A stretch of 45,291 nucleotides of DNA from Bermanella sp. (GTDB lineage: Bacteria > Pseudomonadota > Gammaproteobacteria > Pseudomonadales > Oceanobacteraceae), in assembly GCA_029938135.1 (NCBI GenBank), contig JAPYOO010000009.1:1-45291 (forward strand), written 5' to 3'. Under the pieces are notes generated by a model. The model was given only the letters and a program-made list of their open reading frames with translations. It had not been told where the DNA came from and made no database searches. How positions within the stretch are numbered: position 1 is the first letter of the stretch; every line of letters starts with the position of its first letter. A program made the translations under genes and the position numbers. Positions 42,873 to 45,291 of the stretch are shown piece after piece.

Positions 42873-43619
42873 ATGAATAGATATATTAGGCTCTTTTTTA
42901 CAGCCATCCTATGTGTTGCTTCCTTTAACAGTCAGGCCGAGCAGGTTTCCATGGCGTTTGGTGAAAAAATACCGCCATTTTGCTTCCCAGAAACCAATTC
43001 AGGCATTGAACTAGAAGTAATAGGAGAAGCTCTAGCTCATAAGGGGCATTCCCTAGTCCCACATTACTTTCCGTTGGCAAGGGTTCCTTATTCGTTCACA
43101 ACCAAGGTGACAGATGCCGCCATGACTGACATGGGGCAAGATTTAAGCAAACATGGCGGTCACTATGGCGACCCAGCCGTTATTTATGAGAATGTATTAA
43201 TTACCCTTAAACATCGAGAACTGAAAATAGAAACGCCTAGTGATTTAGGCGGCTTATCTGTTATGTCTTTCCAAGGAACACTTAGTCGTTACCCAGATTG
43301 GCTTGCACAGCCAAATAAGGTCGGGAAATTTAGAGCTCATTCAAATCAAGAATTGCAAGTTAAAAATCTGTATAGAGGACGCTTTGACGTTGTATTAAGT
43401 GACCGTAATATTTTTAAATACTTCATGTTAAAGCGAAAAAAAGAGACAGGAAACCCAATGCAAGAAGTCCAAGAGCATATTTTTACTACGTTAAATCCAT
43501 TAGATTATCGTCCAATTTTTAGATCAAAAAAAATCCGGGATGATTTTAACGAAGGCCTTAAGTTTTTAAAAGAAAATGGTCGCTTTCAAAAAATATATGA
43601 TAATTACCTAAAGGAATAA
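42873..43619 (+). CDS. Orphan periplasmic solute-binding protein, family 3
   Basis: A 248-residue exported protein. The signal peptide ends near FNSQA (residue 22). The mature part begins VSMAFGEKIPPFCFPETNSGIELEVIGEALAHKG, a family 3 solute-binding start, and ends RFQKIYDNYLKE, the usual end. No transporter genes are adjacent. It is only distantly similar to the protein at 34377-35135. A role in sensing or uptake cannot be chosen from sequence. Confidence 0.8.
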   Translation: MNRYIRLFFTAILCVASFNSQAEQVSMAFGEKIPPFCFPETNSGIELEVIGEALAHKGHSLVPHYFPLARVPYSFTTKVTDAAMTDMGQDLSKHGGHYGDPAVIYENVLITLKHRELKIETPSDLGGLSVMSFQGTLSRYPDWLAQPNKVGKFRAHSNQELQVKNLYRGRFDVVLSDRNIFKYFMLKRKKETGNPMQEVQEHIFTTLNPLDYRPIFRSKKIRDDFNEGLKFLKENGRFQKIYDNYLKE

Positions 43620-43802
43620 ATATTAACCTTTTTAGACTATTCCTAATAAAATTCGCAATGCACTCTTCATATTTTAAGGGTGGGCGTAGGGGTTGAATTC
43701 TTAAGGGGTTGCGAAAGAATCAAATGAAACTAAGCTTGGTAAAGTATGATGTAAACTACTCTCTCTTTGCTATTCATTTAAGATTTGGTTGTTGAAAGCA
43801 GT

Positions 43803-44618
43803 ATGAATAGGTGTATTTCCTTCACAATGGCCTTATTAGCGGTATTCTGCTCGACTCTTTTCAGTGCCCACTCAGCAGCGCAGAACATCATTCGGTATCC
43901 TCAATCGGTGCAGATTAATAGTAAACATAATATCTATCCACTATCGTTACTAAAATTAGCCATTTCAAAAATTGAACCCGACTATAAACTAGCGCCATCT
44001 ACCTTACATATGAACCAAGGCCGTGCTTTGAAGCAGTTAGCCGCAGGGATTGATATAGAAGTCCTGTGGACAATGTCCTCTGAAGCACGTGAAAAAGCAT
44101 TAAATGCCATCAGAGTGCCTATTTATAAAGGATTGATCGGCTGGCGTGTATTTTTAATTAACGCTGATATCAATATAGATTTAACGAAACCGATTTCATT
44201 AAAAAAGGCCAAACAACTCAATACTCTGCAAGGCCACGATTGGCCTGATATAGCCATTCTTAAACATAACCAGTTCAATGTGAAGACGGCACCTGACTAT
44301 GAAGGCCTGTTTAAAATGCTTCAATACCAGCGAGTTAATTTATTTCCACGCTCAATTATTGAGGTTTGGGATGAACTGAAAGCACATTCAAATTTAAATA
44401 TTAAATTATAAGAACACACTCTTATTAGTTATCCTACGGCGACTTATTATTTTGTATTTAAGGAAAATACTGCGCTTGCTAAAATTATCCGGCAAGGTCT
44501 AGATAAAGCGATTAAAGATGGCAGTTTTTAGGCGCTTTTTCAGTTGTATTATTCAAAAATAATTAAAAAAGAAAAGCTGAATACAAGAACTCATTACCGC
44601 CTTGAAATTTTTTATTGA
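43803..44618 (+). pseudogene. Solute-binding-protein-like gene interrupted by two in-frame stops
   Basis: The first 202 codons (signal peptide ending near FSAHSAAQ, then a solute-binding-like domain) end at TAA 44409-44411. The same frame continues EHTLISYPTAYYFVFKENTALAKIIRQGLDKAIKDGSF, TAG (44529-44531), then ALFQLYYSKIIKKEKLNTRTHYRLEIFY, TGA (44616-44618). The continuation matches the normal end of this family (KAIxDGSFxALF...NLxxRxxxRL), so the intact gene was about 270 codons. The track start (TTG 43785) is upstream of the more likely ATG 43803. Both interruptions are in frame, without frameshifts. A truncated but expressed protein is possible. Confidence 0.75.
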
Positions 44619-44795
44619 CAGAAGAGACGCCGCTCGATAATAAACGTTTATGGTTTACTCAAAATTACTCACGTTAGCTGTATTACCCATTTTTAGCATA
44701 AAACAAAAATTGATAGACCTTATTGTTCTTTATAGGTTCATGACCGAGTAACTAAAATGAATAGAGTACTCACTTTTTTACGTTGGAGAACGGTC
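44619..44795. other. Intergenic region before the last gene
   Basis: AT-rich spacer of 177 bp that should contain the promoter of the gene at 44796. I cannot point to a specific element. Confidence 0.35.
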
Positions 44796-45291
44796 ATGGT
44801 CAATACTCATCTGCAAAATTTTTCCCAAAAAAATAATCTACAAAGGTTAACCACCGCTACATTGTCCCATCTGGATGATGGCAGTTATGAAATGGATAAA
44901 GCCAGCGGCTTTTTAAGGTTTCAAACACGCATTAATCAAGAACTACTTCAGCATCAAGTCATTGTGAATAACCCTTATACCCATTGGTTTGCCAATGCCC
45001 AACTTAACCATGCTCAGGTAAAAAGCTTTATTGTGCAGTTTAGTGTCTTCTCTAATCAGTTTTTAGTCGCGCAATTACATAAGATGATAAACGCCGATAC
45101 CATGGAGGAGATGCGCGCCTCTAAGGAAATATTAGCCAATGAATTAGGGGTGTTATTTAAAGGCAATGTAATACCAAATAAGGGCACGCAAGAGGGCGAG
45201 AGTAAAGATCTTGGCGGCATTGAAGGCTCTATTGAAGGAGGTCAGTTTCATTTTAGGGCCGCTCATTTTGAACTGCTGGTTAGAATGGCCG
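44796..45291 (+). CDS. Heme-oxygenase-like-fold (TenA/PqqC-type) protein, 3' end outside window
   Basis: This ORF is missing from the track because it runs off the right edge. It starts at ATG 44796 with GGAG at 44785-44788 and stays open for 165 codons: MVNTHLQNFSQKNNLQRL ... NNPYTHWFANAQLNHAQVKSFIVQFSVFSNQFLVAQLHKMINADTMEEMRASKEILANELGVLF. The helical pattern NPYxxWF-x-LNHxQVxxFxxQFxVFSNQF resembles the iron-containing redox/heme-oxygenase-like superfamily. The catalytic residues and C-terminus are not all visible, so the reaction cannot be given. Confidence 0.6.
   Translation, partial: MVNTHLQNFSQKNNLQRLTTATLSHLDDGSYEMDKASGFLRFQTRINQELLQHQVIVNNPYTHWFANAQLNHAQVKSFIVQFSVFSNQFLVAQLHKMINADTMEEMRASKEILANELGVLFKGNVIPNKGTQEGESKDLGGIEGSIEGGQFHFRAAHFELLVRMA

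Noticed and set aside
43803-44618. Selenocysteine or pyrrolysine recoding of the interrupted gene
   Set aside because: The stops are TAA and TAG. TAA is not used for either residue, and no pyrrolysine machinery is expected in this group.

Overview
The window looks like the chromosome of a motile marine-type gammaproteobacterium of the Pseudomonadales/Oceanospirillales kind. The flagellar and chemotaxis genes follow the Pseudomonas order (fliR-flhB-flhA-flhF-fleN-fliA-cheY-cheZ-cheA-cheB-motC-motD-parA-parP-cheW-DUF2802). Two GG-N10-GC sigma-54-type promoters fit this, the DNA is moderately AT-leaning, and the genes resemble Pseudomonas/Marinobacter/Bermanella-like proteins. The species cannot be named from the sequence alone.

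Region 1 (1-17600), all on the + strand, is the late part of a large polar-flagellum/chemotaxis locus. It covers export-gate proteins (FliR partial, FlhB, FlhA), polar placement and number control (FlhF, FleN), sigma-28 (FliA), the main chemotaxis pathway (CheY, CheZ, CheA, CheB, CheW), the second stator pair (MotC/MotD), and a ParA/ParP-type array-positioning pair. A small unrecognised gene is translationally coupled to the ParP-like gene and shares its N-terminal motif. A strong terminator closes the block at 17563-17596.

Region 2 (17825-26043) is mixed. It holds a periplasmic rhodanese, a tRNA-Ala(GGC)/tRNA-Glu(TTC) pair with its own promoter, and a secreted PLC/P1-nuclease-like protein. 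Next come a PadR regulator divergent from a RetSat/CrtI-like oxidoreductase, with two matching palindromic operators between them, and a convergent response regulator/sensor kinase pair whose kinase has a YfiR-like sensor.

Region 3 (26183-29308) is one very large secreted esterase/PHB-depolymerase-like protein with two catalytic domains, two Ig-like domains and small Cys-containing modules. It is followed by about 1 kb of decayed DNA.

Region 4 (30361-42572) is an envelope redox island. It contains two paralogous thioredoxin + DUF3570 outer-membrane-protein pairs. One pair also has a DUF4266 lipoprotein and an ApbE flavin transferase. DsbD and cytochrome b561 lie divergently next to it, and a QseBC/PmrAB-like two-component system lies between the two pairs. 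Both DUF3570 proteins carry a D-A-L-[S/T]-G-A-S motif of the type ApbE modifies with FMN. The thioredoxin/dsbD divergent promoter has a CTTAAG-N5-CTTAAG direct repeat typical of PmrA/QseB-class regulators. This is the most interesting system here: a possible DsbD- and/or cytochrome-fed extracytoplasmic flavin/thiol electron pathway ending at an outer-membrane barrel.

Region 5 (42573-45291) has orphan periplasmic solute-binding proteins, one intact and one interrupted by two in-frame stop codons. The start of a heme-oxygenase-like-fold gene runs off the window end.
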